Assembly (NCBI RefSeq): GCF_002797675.1
Contig: NZ_PGEX01000001.1
Location: 2,790,001 to 2,854,000, forward strand
Source: Hallerella succinigenes
GTDB lineage: Bacteria > Fibrobacterota > Fibrobacteria > Fibrobacterales > Fibrobacteraceae
Direction of reading: 5' to 3'
DNA: 64,000 bases
Part shown: positions 42,564 through 51,422 of the stretch, one piece after another
How the letters are laid out: the number at the start of each line of letters is the position of its first letter
How positions within the stretch are numbered: position 1 is the first letter of the stretch
Notes under the pieces: model-generated
What the model was told of the DNA's origin: nothing
The model's database searches: none
What the model saw: only the letters and a program-made list of their open reading frames with translations
Made by a program: the position numbers and the translations under genes

Positions 42564-43289
42564 TTACGGAAGTTCGTCGCTTCCGATAGCCTGCATCTGG
42601 AGCGGGTAAATTTCCTTGCAGGCTTTTTCTCCGAGATCGATGAGCGTGTTCAAGGTGGCACGGTCAAAATCCGAATGTTCGCCGGTTCCTTGGACTTCGA
42701 TAAAGGATTTTGCGTCGCGCATGACGATGTTCATGTCTACGTCTGCTGCAGAATCTTCGACGTAGCACAGGTCGAGCAGAGGTTCGCCCTTGACGACGCC
42801 GACAGAAATCGCGGTGACCGCATGCTTCAAAATTTGAGTTTCGATACCGAGGTTCTTCTTGATTTTTTTGAGTGCGAGCGCAAGGGCGACAAATCCGCCG
42901 ATGATGCTTGCCGTTCGCGTTCCTCCGTCTGCCTGGATTACGTCACAGTCGACGACGATCGCATTTTCTCCGAGAGCGTTCAGGTCGGCGGCTCCGCGGA
43001 GAGAGCGCCCGATCAGGCGTTGGATTTCCTGGGTGCGGCCCGATGCGCCTTTGCGTTCGCGTTCGACGCGCTTGCCCGTACTCTGCGGGAGCAGGGAATA
43101 TTCGGCGGTAATCCAGCCACGGCCTTTTCCGGCAAGCCATGCGGGGACTTCCGGGAGGAGCGTCGCATTGCAGATGACACGCGTGTTTCCCATTTCGATT
43201 AAAACAGAACCGTCTGCAGAAGAAATAAAGCCGGTGGTCATTTTGACCGGGCGAGTTTCGTTGAACTTTCGACTGTCGATGCGTTCCAT
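42564..43289 (-). CDS. rph: Ribonuclease PH
   Basis: 241 residues, normal length. The GRTQEIQRLIGRSLR block and the phosphate-binding and metal residues in CDVIQADGGTRTASI are intact; the C-terminus EVQGTGEHSDFDRATL is typical. It trims the 3' ends of tRNA and other RNAs using phosphate. Since the tRNAs here do not encode CCA, trimming would precede CCA addition. It starts 1 bp after the pheA stop, third in NlpC/P60-pheA-rph. Confidence 0.95.
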   Translation of the reverse strand: MERIDSRKFNETRPVKMTTGFISSADGSVLIEMGNTRVICNATLLPEVPAWLAGKGRGWITAEYSLLPQSTGKRVERERKGASGRTQEIQRLIGRSLRGAADLNALGENAIVVDCDVIQADGGTRTASIIGGFVALALALKKIKKNLGIETQILKHAVTAISVGVVKGEPLLDLCYVEDSAADVDMNIVMRDAKSFIEVQGTGEHSDFDRATLNTLIDLGEKACKEIYPLQMQAIGSDELP

Positions 43290-43290
43290 G

Positions 43291-44151
43291 TTAAGCCTCG
43301 TACTTTAAGCGTTCTGTTTTTCCGCGGACAAAAGAACCCAAGCGGTAGGTGAAATTCGTGTACCGGTTCAGTTCTTCAAAAGCTTCGATTACCTTCGGAT
43401 CTTTGGGGTTTGCGAGAATCGACGCGTAGAAGATGTATCCCCAGGGTTTATCTGGATTCGGGCGGCTTTCGATACGGGTCATGTTGATGCCACGCTTTGC
43501 GAAGGCTCCGAGGGCGCCGTACAGGGCGCCCGGTTTGTCGTCGTTCGCCAGTTCAAAGAGGATGACCGTTTTGATGTTTTCGGAAGCGGAAACATCGACT
43601 GGAGCCTTTTGAATCGCGTAAAAACGGGTGAAGTTCACGCCCTTGATGTTTTCGAGGTTCGTGCGGAGAACGTCTAAGCCGTAGAGCTTGGCTGCATAGG
43701 TGCTTGCAATGCCGCCATCGGTCAGATTTTTGCGTTTGGCGACTTCTTCAGCGGAGCCTGCCGTGTCGAAGAAAATGACCTTTTCAATCGAAGGATTTTC
43801 TTCAAAGAAGTGGCTACACTGGGCGAGTGCCTGCGGATGGCTCATCACGTGCTTCAGCGATTCGATAGAAGCGCCTTTGTTGGCGCAAAGGCAATGTTCG
43901 ATCTGGAGCTGGACTTCTCCGATAATCGGATGACGCCACTTGGCGAGCAGGTCGTAGTTTTCGTAGATTGATCCTGCGGTGGAGTTTTCGATAGGAATCG
44001 CTCCGCCGTCTGCCTTGCCGGTTTCGATCGCCTGGTAGATTTCTTCGAAGGTGTCCATCGGAAGAACGTCGATGTCTTCACCGAAAAGGTAACGGGCGGC
44101 GGATTCGCTGTATGCGCCTCGGCGTCCTTGGAATGCGATTTTCTTTTTCAT
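43291..44151 (-). CDS. pheA: Prephenate dehydratase
   Basis: 286 residues, monofunctional: a periplasmic-binding-like catalytic domain (about 1-185) with IPIENSTAGSI and the catalytic NFTRFYAI (TRF motif), then an ACT domain (about 195-280) with KPGALYGALGAFA and the phenylalanine-binding ESRP. It makes phenylpyruvate for phenylalanine synthesis and is probably feedback-inhibited by phenylalanine through the ACT domain. Overlaps the NlpC/P60 gene by 4 nt (ATGA). Confidence 0.94.
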   Translation of the reverse strand: MKKKIAFQGRRGAYSESAARYLFGEDIDVLPMDTFEEIYQAIETGKADGGAIPIENSTAGSIYENYDLLAKWRHPIIGEVQLQIEHCLCANKGASIESLKHVMSHPQALAQCSHFFEENPSIEKVIFFDTAGSAEEVAKRKNLTDGGIASTYAAKLYGLDVLRTNLENIKGVNFTRFYAIQKAPVDVSASENIKTVILFELANDDKPGALYGALGAFAKRGINMTRIESRPNPDKPWGYIFYASILANPKDPKVIEAFEELNRYTNFTYRLGSFVRGKTERLKYEA

Positions 44152-44666
44152 TGAATTCTCCGCGCGCCCTTGTAACGGGGCTGCCAGTAAGGGTCGGACA
44201 TCGGGCTGATCATAACGCCCTTGGATGTACTGGCGTGGGTAAAGCTTCCTTCTTCTAGGTACACGCCGACGTGGTCAACGCCTGCGCCACCGCCGAAGAA
44301 GACCAGGTCTCCGGTCTTGAGGTCGTCCTTAGCGATTTTTTTTCCCATCTGGTACATTTGGGATGAACTGTGGGGAAGGGAGACGCCTGTTTTTTCCTTG
44401 TAGATATTCATGACGTAGCCCGAACAGTCGGTTCCGTTTCGGGATGCCTTGCCGTATTTGTACGGGGTCCCGATCCACGGCTTGATGATGGTCATCCAGT
44501 CGGCGGTCGTCCCGGAGGCGTTTGCCATCACCTGGTTTGTATGCTGTTCGCCCTTGGAAAGCCTGTAGGAACCGGTGGTTCGATCATAGCTTGGACGAAG
44601 CGGCATCGTGCAGGCTGTAAAAAAGCACACGAGCGAAGCGCATAAAATGGTACAAGAAAGTTTCAT
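44148..44666 (-). CDS. NlpC/P60 peptidoglycan hydrolase lipoprotein
   Basis: 172 residues. Lipoprotein signal with lipobox FTAC (Cys about 19), then an NlpC/P60 domain with the catalytic Cys in GTDCSGYVMNIY and His in GVDHVGVYLEEG, plus the third polar residue in FTHAST. It should cut peptide stems of peptidoglycan (D-Glu-DAP bond) in the periplasm, tethered to a membrane. First gene of a tight operon with pheA and rph, an unexpected pairing of cell-wall and amino-acid genes. Confidence 0.88.
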   Translation of the reverse strand: MKLSCTILCASLVCFFTACTMPLRPSYDRTTGSYRLSKGEQHTNQVMANASGTTADWMTIIKPWIGTPYKYGKASRNGTDCSGYVMNIYKEKTGVSLPHSSSQMYQMGKKIAKDDLKTGDLVFFGGGAGVDHVGVYLEEGSFTHASTSKGVMISPMSDPYWQPRYKGARRIQ

Positions 44667-44701
44667 TGGCGTAAAATCTAAAAAAAAGCCGGTCTGTTTG
44701 T

Positions 44702-44707
44702 TATATT
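44702..44707 (+). promoter_or_regulatory. -10-like box TATATT for hemN
   Basis: TATATT in TTGTTATATTAGG ends 6 nt before ATG 44714. Confidence 0.5.
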
Positions 44708-44713
44708 AGGGTC

Positions 44714-46075
44714 ATGGACAATGGAATGATCGACTTCCTTTTGAAGTATAATACGAATGCTCCCCGTTATACGAGTTATCCTCCGGCGAATCTTTTTCAT
44801 GCCGCAGAAAGTAAGGCTCAGGTGGAACGCATATGGCGTGATTCCAACGTTCTCAAGCCTCAGAATGTGAGTTTCTACTTTCACATTCCATTCTGTAAAA
44901 AACGCTGCCTCTTTTGTGGCTGTACGGCGGAACTCCTTCCGGGCAAACAGGATGAACTCGTCCGCTACTTTAACGCTCTTTTTGCGGAAATGGACGAAAA
45001 GCTCCCGTGGATCGATGCTTCACGTCCGGTGACGCAGGTGCACTTTGGAGGGGGAACGCCTTCTGCTGTTCCGTATTCCTTCCTTGAAAAGATTCTGAAC
45101 AAATTAAGGGAGCGCTTTACGTTCGCCCCGCATGCAGAAATTGCGATCGAATGCAATCCGTCGTTAATCGACGAGCCGCGCCTGCGGGAACTCGCCCAGA
45201 TGGGCTTTAACCGCGTGAGCTACGGAATCCAGGATTTCGACCCGCAGGTTTTAAAGAACGTCGGACGCGATCCTTCGATCTTGCCGGTGAAGGAACTCTT
45301 GACCCTTTCCCGCGAACTGAACTTTACAGGCATCAATCTGGACCTGATTTACGGTTTGCCTTCACAGACCGAAGCCGCTTTCTATAAGAGCGTCGAACTC
45401 GCCGCTGAGGCTCATCCGGACCGCATCGCGCTTTTCAGTTATGCGCACGTCCCTTGGGTCAAAAAGGCGCAGAAGGCGCTCGAAAAGTTCCCGCTGCCGA
45501 CTCCGCACGAAAAGCTCGGCTTTTTCCTCGAAGCGCGCGATATGTTCAAGAAGGCGGGCTTTGTGGACGTGGGAATGGACCATTTCTGCGACCCGAAGGA
45601 TTCCTTGTCGATAGCGCTTTCCGAAGGCCTTTTGCACCGTAACTTCCAAGGCTACTGCACACGTGCGACGACCGGTGAAGTTTACGCTTTTGGTTCGAGC
45701 GCCATTTCGCAGCTCGATAACGCTTACTCGCAGAACATCCACGAAAGCAGAAAGTACGTGGAACTGCAGGAAGCGCACCAGATGACGGAAATTCGCTGCG
45801 AGGAAATTTCATACGAAGAACGGATCATTCGCGACGCCATCGAACATTTGATGTGCAACCGCAAATTGAAAGTCTTAGAAGAAGAAAAACGCGTCCTCGG
45901 TGCGGGCTGGGATCGGCTTCTCGCTCTCGAAGATGACAAGCTTTTGGTCAAAAAGTCCGATTTTGAGGTAGAAGCGACTGAACTAGGGACTTTGGTCATC
46001 CGTTATCTGGCGATGCAGCTCGATCCGCTGATGCAGAAAGTGCAGCGGGAAGGCGTTTTTTCCAAGACGATTTAA
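44714..46075 (+). CDS. hemN: Oxygen-independent coproporphyrinogen III oxidase
   Basis: 453-residue radical SAM enzyme. The 4Fe-4S motif is CKKRCLFCGC (C-x3-C-x2-C, about residues 61-68) with the extra cysteine seen in HemN proper, the SAM-binding GGGTPS block follows, and the C-terminal HemN domain has SYGIQDFDPQV and FSYAHVPWVK. It decarboxylates coproporphyrinogen III to protoporphyrinogen IX without oxygen, in line with an anaerobic lifestyle. Length and the NAPRYTSYPP start match true HemN rather than HemW. Monocistronic with a TATATT box directly before the ATG. Confidence 0.92.
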   Translation: MDNGMIDFLLKYNTNAPRYTSYPPANLFHAAESKAQVERIWRDSNVLKPQNVSFYFHIPFCKKRCLFCGCTAELLPGKQDELVRYFNALFAEMDEKLPWIDASRPVTQVHFGGGTPSAVPYSFLEKILNKLRERFTFAPHAEIAIECNPSLIDEPRLRELAQMGFNRVSYGIQDFDPQVLKNVGRDPSILPVKELLTLSRELNFTGINLDLIYGLPSQTEAAFYKSVELAAEAHPDRIALFSYAHVPWVKKAQKALEKFPLPTPHEKLGFFLEARDMFKKAGFVDVGMDHFCDPKDSLSIALSEGLLHRNFQGYCTRATTGEVYAFGSSAISQLDNAYSQNIHESRKYVELQEAHQMTEIRCEEISYEERIIRDAIEHLMCNRKLKVLEEEKRVLGAGWDRLLALEDDKLLVKKSDFEVEATELGTLVIRYLAMQLDPLMQKVQREGVFSKTI

Positions 46076-46145
46076 GATTCCGGTGGACGGCTTCCCTTTT
46101 TTTTTTATTTTTGGACCACTAAAAACATTTAGAGGTAGTTTCGAT

Positions 46146-46988
46146 ATGAAAAAAGTTTTGCTCCCTATTGCGACTGCGGCTATTGCACTTTCCCTTTTTG
46201 GTTGCGATAAGTCCGGTACGGTTTCTGGCCAGGTTTTGGATGCTTTCACCGGCAAGCCGATTGAAATGCCGACCGTGTGGATGGATTCCACGATCTACGG
46301 TACGCAGAGCCAGAACTACGCATATAAGGATATGCTCAAGGAAGGTAAGTTCAAGTTCGAAGGCGTGTCTGTCGGTTCCTATTTAATCAAGGCCCGCCGT
46401 AGCAAGTACATTCTCGGTCAGCAAAAGTTCACGACCACGAACGATAACCCGAACCTTGAAATCACCCTTTACGAATATCCGGACACTGTGTCCCCGGGTA
46501 TGTACATCGCTGGAGCAGAAGGCGGCACGAAGATTACGAACAACTGGGCTATCTTCTCCACGACTTGCAAGGAATCCGTCGCAGGTCTCCGCACGAGCTT
46601 TGAACAGGATATGAGCGCTTCCGCTCCGTCCCAGAAGGGCAAGAAGGCATCCAAGAAGGATATCAAGGTGAACAAGCTCCCAGAACCGAAGGTGATGGAC
46701 GCTTCCCTTGACGTTCTCTACTGCAACCCGGGTTCTGTGACGGTTGCTGTCGAAGCGGCGGCTTATCCGGCTGTGGCGGCTGCTGTTTCTGCTCACGCAG
46801 ACTGCCAGGGCTTCGACAATGACAAGAAGGGTATTTTCCCGGACGTCTCGAAGAAGACCGAACTCGCTGTCGAATATAAGGCTGAAGGCCTTTTCTCGGT
46901 GAAGGGCAACCTTCCGAAGGGCAAGCAGTTCATCGTGTTTTCTTCCAACGGCAAGACTCTCCAGTCTTACTACGTGGAAGTGAAGTAA
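46146..46988 (+). CDS. Lipoprotein with carboxypeptidase-regulatory-like fold
   Basis: 280 residues. Signal peptide with lipobox LFGC (Cys about 20). The following SGTVSGQVLDAFTGKPIEMP and VSVGSYLIKARRSKY are typical of a carboxypeptidase-regulatory/transthyretin-like beta-sandwich (about 25-115). Then a poorly conserved region, a Lys-rich patch (KGKKASKKDIK) and Ala-rich strands. Exported and lipid-anchored; function unknown. Start ATG 46146 with AGAGG upstream. A terminator follows. Confidence 0.75.
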   Translation: MKKVLLPIATAAIALSLFGCDKSGTVSGQVLDAFTGKPIEMPTVWMDSTIYGTQSQNYAYKDMLKEGKFKFEGVSVGSYLIKARRSKYILGQQKFTTTNDNPNLEITLYEYPDTVSPGMYIAGAEGGTKITNNWAIFSTTCKESVAGLRTSFEQDMSASAPSQKGKKASKKDIKVNKLPEPKVMDASLDVLYCNPGSVTVAVEAAAYPAVAAAVSAHADCQGFDNDKKGIFPDVSKKTELAVEYKAEGLFSVKGNLPKGKQFIVFSSNGKTLQSYYVEVK

Positions 46989-47004
46989 TTCAGATTTAAA
47001 TCTT

Positions 47005-47038
47005 GAAACCCGCGGGCATGGCTTGCGGGTTTCTTTTT
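47005..47038 (+). terminator. Intrinsic terminator after the lipoprotein gene
   Basis: GAAACCCGC pairs with GCGGGTTTC over an 11-nt loop and is followed by five T residues. The next gene starts 14 bp further on. Confidence 0.85.
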
Positions 47039-47052
47039 ATCCTCGGGGAGTT

Positions 47053-49554
47053 ATGAAGCAAGATCAAGTTCCGTTTTCGATTACGCGTAAAGAAGGTTGG
47101 ATCATTGTTTTGACGCTTTTCGTCCTGGTCGCGGCCTTCCTTGTTTTTAACCATCTTTCGGTTCCGTATGCCAGATCCTGGGATATCGAATGGGGCTATT
47201 ATGCGACTCTCGGTACCTTCCTTATCCTTGTTTCGGGACTCGTGGTGAACGCAAAAGAAATCTTTGGCCGTGTCAAGAGCCATGTGCCCTCTACCAAAAG
47301 TTTAATCGTTCTCGCATTCCTTCTTGTGTTCTTTACGCTTTTTTCGGTGAATCACATCGAGAATTCACACCGAGTCCTTTCGGATGAAACGAGCTGGGAA
47401 TCGATGGGCTTGCAGATGTACTTTGAGCATTCGGGGGGCGTTTGCAATGAAGGCATTTGGAACGACGGAACCTTAGACTGTAAAGTCGAGGTGAACAACT
47501 TCAAAGGCAAGACCCTGGCTTTTGTCTATTCCCTCGTATTCCGGTTCGCCGATCCGAACCGCGATACGGCTTTGCTTGTCAATTTCCCGTTCTACCTGCT
47601 AAGCCTTGTGGCATTTTTCCTTGCGCTGTCTATCTGGTTTAAGAATGACTGGCTTGCGCTTGCGGCGACGGTTTTTCTCGGTGGCATGCCGATTTACCTG
47701 TTGCAGTCACGGTCCGCTTCGACGGAAGTCCTTTATATTGCAATCCTTTCGCTTTTGATGGCTTGGTATGCACTTGTGCCGCCGAAAGAGGTGAAGTGGA
47801 AGCATTTTTTGCTGACGGTTCCGCTGCTCGGCCTTTTTTCGGGAACGCGTCAGGAAACGGTCTTTGCCTTTGTGCCGTTTGCGCTGTATTACGTGCGCTA
47901 TTTCCGTGGGGAATTTTACAGACTTCCGCTGTTTGTGCTTTCAACGATTGCGGTGAGCTGGCCTGCGGTGAATACGATGGCTGCGTACCGCGGTTATGAT
48001 TTCCAGGGCGGGACTCATGCTGCGCATTCGCTTTCGAACTTCTGGTTCAACCTCAAGACGGACATTGTGAAGATGATGAACTTCGAAGGCGATCCTTCGC
48101 ACGGGGGAATTCTCCAGAATCCGTTCTATACGACCTTTACGATAATCCTGCTTTTGGCTACGGCCTGGCTCCTGTATCGCATGATTTTCAAGAAGCGTTA
48201 CCGCCGTGGTTTTGTACTTGGAATCTTCTTCTGCATTCAAATTTTTGTGATTCTTTTGAACGTGTCGGGAACCTTTGAAATCGACATCAACCAGCGTTAC
48301 GTGCTGGTTGCCCTTCCGCTGTTTGCGCTGATCATGGCGCTCGGTATCGGGGATTTTGTATCCACCTGTTTCCTAGATGAAAAGCGTTCTGCGATTGTGA
48401 CGGTTCTTGCGGCCATCGTGCTTTCGGTCGGGCTTGCTCTTGTACATGCGCCTAGCTTTGATGCGAACATGCTCTATTACAAGAACAAGCTTTTGGGCGA
48501 AGAGAATTATCTGAATACCTATTTGAAGCAGCTTCCGAAAAAATCGATCTACATCTATTCCCGTCCGTGGCAGATGCTCGCTTCGGGACATTCGAGCTTT
48601 AGTGAACGCTCCTTTATGGGGTGGTCTGCAGATGATTTTGCGAAATACCAGGCGATGAGCGGTGGAAACATTTACCTTGTCCGCGGTCAGGATGGCTATG
48701 GCAAGGTGAACCGCGAATCCCGTGTCGTAGGCTTTAAAACCACGGACCAGATTAACACGATTCTCGAAGGCTATAAAGTGGAAAAAGTCCTTGCGGAAAA
48801 CCGTCTGTTCGGTTATCCGCTCACGATCCACAAAATCCTTGCGAAGCACGGACTTTCGATTTACGCACAGGGACTTTCGGTGAGCGAATTCGACAGCAAC
48901 CGTTTTACGATCACGAAGAATTTCCCGGAATCCGTTGCCTATGATGTTTTTGTGGGCGATTCCTTGCTCGCACATGGAGTCTTGGATTCCGCAACGGATT
49001 CTTTGATAATCGCGGAACAGGCTCCGGGGCTTTCCAGATACAACTTCAACTTCTACGTTCCAGAAGATACGATTCGCCTTTCGAGAGATGCTTTTGTTGC
49101 AGGCGATGCGGTGCAGCTTCTTTCGACGCTCCCGTTTGAAAGCGTTTCGCAGGACTGGGGGGACGCCCAGCGCGATCAGAGCGTGGAACATCACACGCTT
49201 CACGTCGGCGGTGAATTCTACCGTTACGGTTTCGGTTCCCATGCAAATTCTCGCATTGTGCTGGATCTTTGCGCAGACGGTAAGTGCGTTGACGGTTCTC
49301 TTAGCGGGACGCTGCATGCGGTCGTCGGTCTTGATGAAGAAAGCGCTTGCGGTGACGGTGCGGAATTTGCCGTTCACGTTGGAGACCGTGAAATCTGGCA
49401 TTCGAAGCGTTTGTATTCGGGAGATGCGATGAAGCTCCAGATCCCATTGGAAAAGGCTTCGCTTTTGGAACTTCGAGTGATCAAGGGCGACAACATGGAT
49501 TGTGACCACGGCGACTGGGCTAACGCCTGGATTTCGAATATCGGAGACCGTTAG
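47053..49554 (+). CDS. GT-C membrane glycosyltransferase-like protein with C-terminal NPCBM-like domain
   Basis: 833 residues from ATG 47053. About 11-12 transmembrane helices fill residues 15-480, with the first large loop holding an acidic DETSWE block (about 106-111) like the catalytic loop of ArnT/PMT-type GT-C enzymes, which use polyprenyl-phosphate sugars. After a soluble region (about 490-690) comes a segment with FYRYGFGSHANSRIVLDL and WHSKRLYSGD that looks like an NPCBM/CBM51-type beta-sandwich (about 700-833), facing the periplasm. Such a fusion is unusual. The next gene, a MurG-like glycosyltransferase, starts 1 bp after its stop, so they likely act in one glycan pathway. Substrates unknown. 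Confidence 0.72.
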   Translation: MKQDQVPFSITRKEGWIIVLTLFVLVAAFLVFNHLSVPYARSWDIEWGYYATLGTFLILVSGLVVNAKEIFGRVKSHVPSTKSLIVLAFLLVFFTLFSVNHIENSHRVLSDETSWESMGLQMYFEHSGGVCNEGIWNDGTLDCKVEVNNFKGKTLAFVYSLVFRFADPNRDTALLVNFPFYLLSLVAFFLALSIWFKNDWLALAATVFLGGMPIYLLQSRSASTEVLYIAILSLLMAWYALVPPKEVKWKHFLLTVPLLGLFSGTRQETVFAFVPFALYYVRYFRGEFYRLPLFVLSTIAVSWPAVNTMAAYRGYDFQGGTHAAHSLSNFWFNLKTDIVKMMNFEGDPSHGGILQNPFYTTFTIILLLATAWLLYRMIFKKRYRRGFVLGIFFCIQIFVILLNVSGTFEIDINQRYVLVALPLFALIMALGIGDFVSTCFLDEKRSAIVTVLAAIVLSVGLALVHAPSFDANMLYYKNKLLGEENYLNTYLKQLPKKSIYIYSRPWQMLASGHSSFSERSFMGWSADDFAKYQAMSGGNIYLVRGQDGYGKVNRESRVVGFKTTDQINTILEGYKVEKVLAENRLFGYPLTIHKILAKHGLSIYAQGLSVSEFDSNRFTITKNFPESVAYDVFVGDSLLAHGVLDSATDSLIIAEQAPGLSRYNFNFYVPEDTIRLSRDAFVAGDAVQLLSTLPFESVSQDWGDAQRDQSVEHHTLHVGGEFYRYGFGSHANSRIVLDLCADGKCVDGSLSGTLHAVVGLDEESACGDGAEFAVHVGDREIWHSKRLYSGDAMKLQIPLEKASLLELRVIKGDNMDCDHGDWANAWISNIGDR

Positions 49555-49555
49555 C

Positions 49556-50647
49556 ATGAAGATCTTGGTGGCGCCGCTTGATTGGGGCCTTGGACATGCG
49601 ACGCGTACGATTCCGATAATCTATCAGTTTCTTTCGCGCGGTTGGAAGGTCAATCTGGCGGTGTCTGGTCGTGTTGCCGCCTTGTACAAAGGCCAGTTTC
49701 CGAATTTGGAACAGATTCCGGTTCCGGGATATCGGATTGAATATCCGAGGCGCGGTTTTGAAATGCCGCTTTGGCTTTTGAAAAATTCCACACGTTTGAT
49801 GAGCGTGATTCTTCAAGAGCAGAAGGTAGCACAAAAACTGGTGCGGGAACGCGGTTATGACGTAATCTTTTCGGACAACCGTTTTGGATTCCACGCCGAA
49901 GGCGCTTACAATATTTACATGACGCATCAGCTGAGTATCGCTTTTCCGGGACCGTTTAAGGCCTTGGAAAAAATCGGTGTAGCTTGGCACAAACGGGAAA
50001 TGTCCCGCTTTGATACCATCTGGGTTCCGGATTTTTCGGAATATCCTGGAATGGCGGGAAAGCTTTCGCACGTGCCAAAGGCGAAGGCGGAATACGTCGG
50101 AGCGCTTTCACGCTTTGCGGATATGGACTTTTTGAATATGCATTGGGAAAAGAAGTATCGCTTCGTCGCGATCCTCTCAGGCCCAGAACCCATGCGCTCT
50201 TCATTTGAAAAGGCGCTTCTCAAAGCCTTCGAAAAAATCCCTGGCGAACATGTCATCATTCGAGGATTTCCGGGCGACGCCGCGTTGCCGAAGGCTCCGT
50301 CGAATGTCAAACTCTTCAATCATCTAGAAACTGTAGAATTTGCAAGGACCGTGCAGAGCGCGGAATATTGCATTTCCCGTCCGGGCTACAGCACCGTGAT
50401 GGACATGATTTACCTGGGCGCAAACTGTATTTTTGTGCCGACGCCCGGCCAGACGGAACAGCTTTACTTGGGAAAGACTTTGCACAGCGCTCGAAAGGCG
50501 GGACTTTTGAAGCAGGATGAAATCTCTGCCAAGACCTTGACTGCGGCGATGCGTGAAAAGCACAGATCGTGGGACTTTAACGCGTCCGGAAACCAGCTCT
50601 CCCAGGCGATTGACCGCTTGGAATCGAAACTTTCTTCCACTGTTTAA
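49556..50647 (+). CDS. MurG/GT28-like glycosyltransferase
   Basis: 363 residues of GT-B fold. The N-terminal Gly-rich DWGLGHATRTIPI and C-terminal EYCISRPGYSTVMDMIYLGA with PTPGQTEQLYLGKTL match the nucleotide-sugar-binding half of the GT28 family. It is not MurG itself: the HNxxxG-type and GGSLGA signatures are missing. Soluble or membrane-associated, cytoplasmic. It begins 1 bp after the GT-C gene stop and is followed 9 bp later by the next gene. It may build the glycan or lipid-linked sugar used by the GT-C protein; that is inference from adjacency. Confidence 0.78.
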   Translation: MKILVAPLDWGLGHATRTIPIIYQFLSRGWKVNLAVSGRVAALYKGQFPNLEQIPVPGYRIEYPRRGFEMPLWLLKNSTRLMSVILQEQKVAQKLVRERGYDVIFSDNRFGFHAEGAYNIYMTHQLSIAFPGPFKALEKIGVAWHKREMSRFDTIWVPDFSEYPGMAGKLSHVPKAKAEYVGALSRFADMDFLNMHWEKKYRFVAILSGPEPMRSSFEKALLKAFEKIPGEHVIIRGFPGDAALPKAPSNVKLFNHLETVEFARTVQSAEYCISRPGYSTVMDMIYLGANCIFVPTPGQTEQLYLGKTLHSARKAGLLKQDEISAKTLTAAMREKHRSWDFNASGNQLSQAIDRLESKLSSTV

Positions 50648-50656
50648 GAGGATTCA

Positions 50657-51358
50657 ATGAAACCCTTTACCGTTGCATTCCCGCTCCCGTGTACGCTTGA
50701 AGACGCTCCGAAGTTCCTGCTTGAAAAGCTGAACCTCGACACGTCGAAAAAGCAGGTGATGATTCCGGGCTCTTCGATCTTCTATGCGCCGATTCTGCAA
50801 GGTGCTGCGGAAGGCCTTGAAACGATCTTTGCAGAACACGCACCGCTTTCGGATGAAGAATCCAAGGCTCTCGCCGCGCACAAGAGCCTTTTCTTTGTGG
50901 AATTCTTTGTGAAGAATCCAGATGAATTCAAGTCGTTCCTGTTTGCGGCCAAGAAGATTTTGGACGCGGGTGCTCTCGGTGTTTACGTGGAAAATTCGGG
51001 TTGCGCCTGGAGCGCCAAGGCTTTTGCGGACCTTACATCGGGCGAAGTGCCGATGGAAGCTTTTGTGAATGTGATCCAAACTTCGGATTCTCTTTTCACT
51101 CTTGGACTTGAACCTTTCAATTTGCCGGACCTTTGCACGGCGGTAAAGGACCCTTTGTCTGTAGATGAATGCCGCGCCGTTTTGATGGCTGCTGCCGCTT
51201 CGATTTTTGAAGATGGCGCAGAATACGGTTCGGGCGAAAAGTGGAAGGACGAAGATCGTGAATTCGAATTCAAAAAAGAATCCAAGGCTCCGTTCGGCAA
51301 GGACGCTCCGGAATTCAATTCGCAGGGTTACGCAAGACTCGTGCTGCGTTCCAAGTAA
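50657..51358 (+). CDS. Conserved-looking protein of unknown function
   Basis: 233 residues, no signal peptide or membrane helix. The order is an N-terminal strand-rich part (KPFTVAFPLPCTLEDAP), an acidic middle, a Gly/Ala stretch (LDAGALGVYVENSGCAWSAK) that reads like a small-molecule or DUF4261-type domain, and a charged C-terminus (KWKDEDREFEFKKESK). I cannot name the family. AGAGGA precedes the ATG. It is last in the run with the two glycosyltransferases and followed by a terminator. Confidence 0.6.
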   Translation: MKPFTVAFPLPCTLEDAPKFLLEKLNLDTSKKQVMIPGSSIFYAPILQGAAEGLETIFAEHAPLSDEESKALAAHKSLFFVEFFVKNPDEFKSFLFAAKKILDAGALGVYVENSGCAWSAKAFADLTSGEVPMEAFVNVIQTSDSLFTLGLEPFNLPDLCTAVKDPLSVDECRAVLMAAAASIFEDGAEYGSGEKWKDEDREFEFKKESKAPFGKDAPEFNSQGYARLVLRSK

Positions 51359-51372
51359 AAGCTTAAAACCAA

Positions 51373-51407
51373 AAAGAAAGGCTCGCCCATGGACGAGTCT
51401 TTTCTTT
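51373..51407. terminator. Bidirectional terminator
   Basis: AAAGAAAGGCTCG pairs imperfectly with CGAGTCTTTTCTTT around CCCATGGA, between convergent genes. Confidence 0.6.
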
Positions 51408-51422
51408 GGAATTTCGAAAAAA

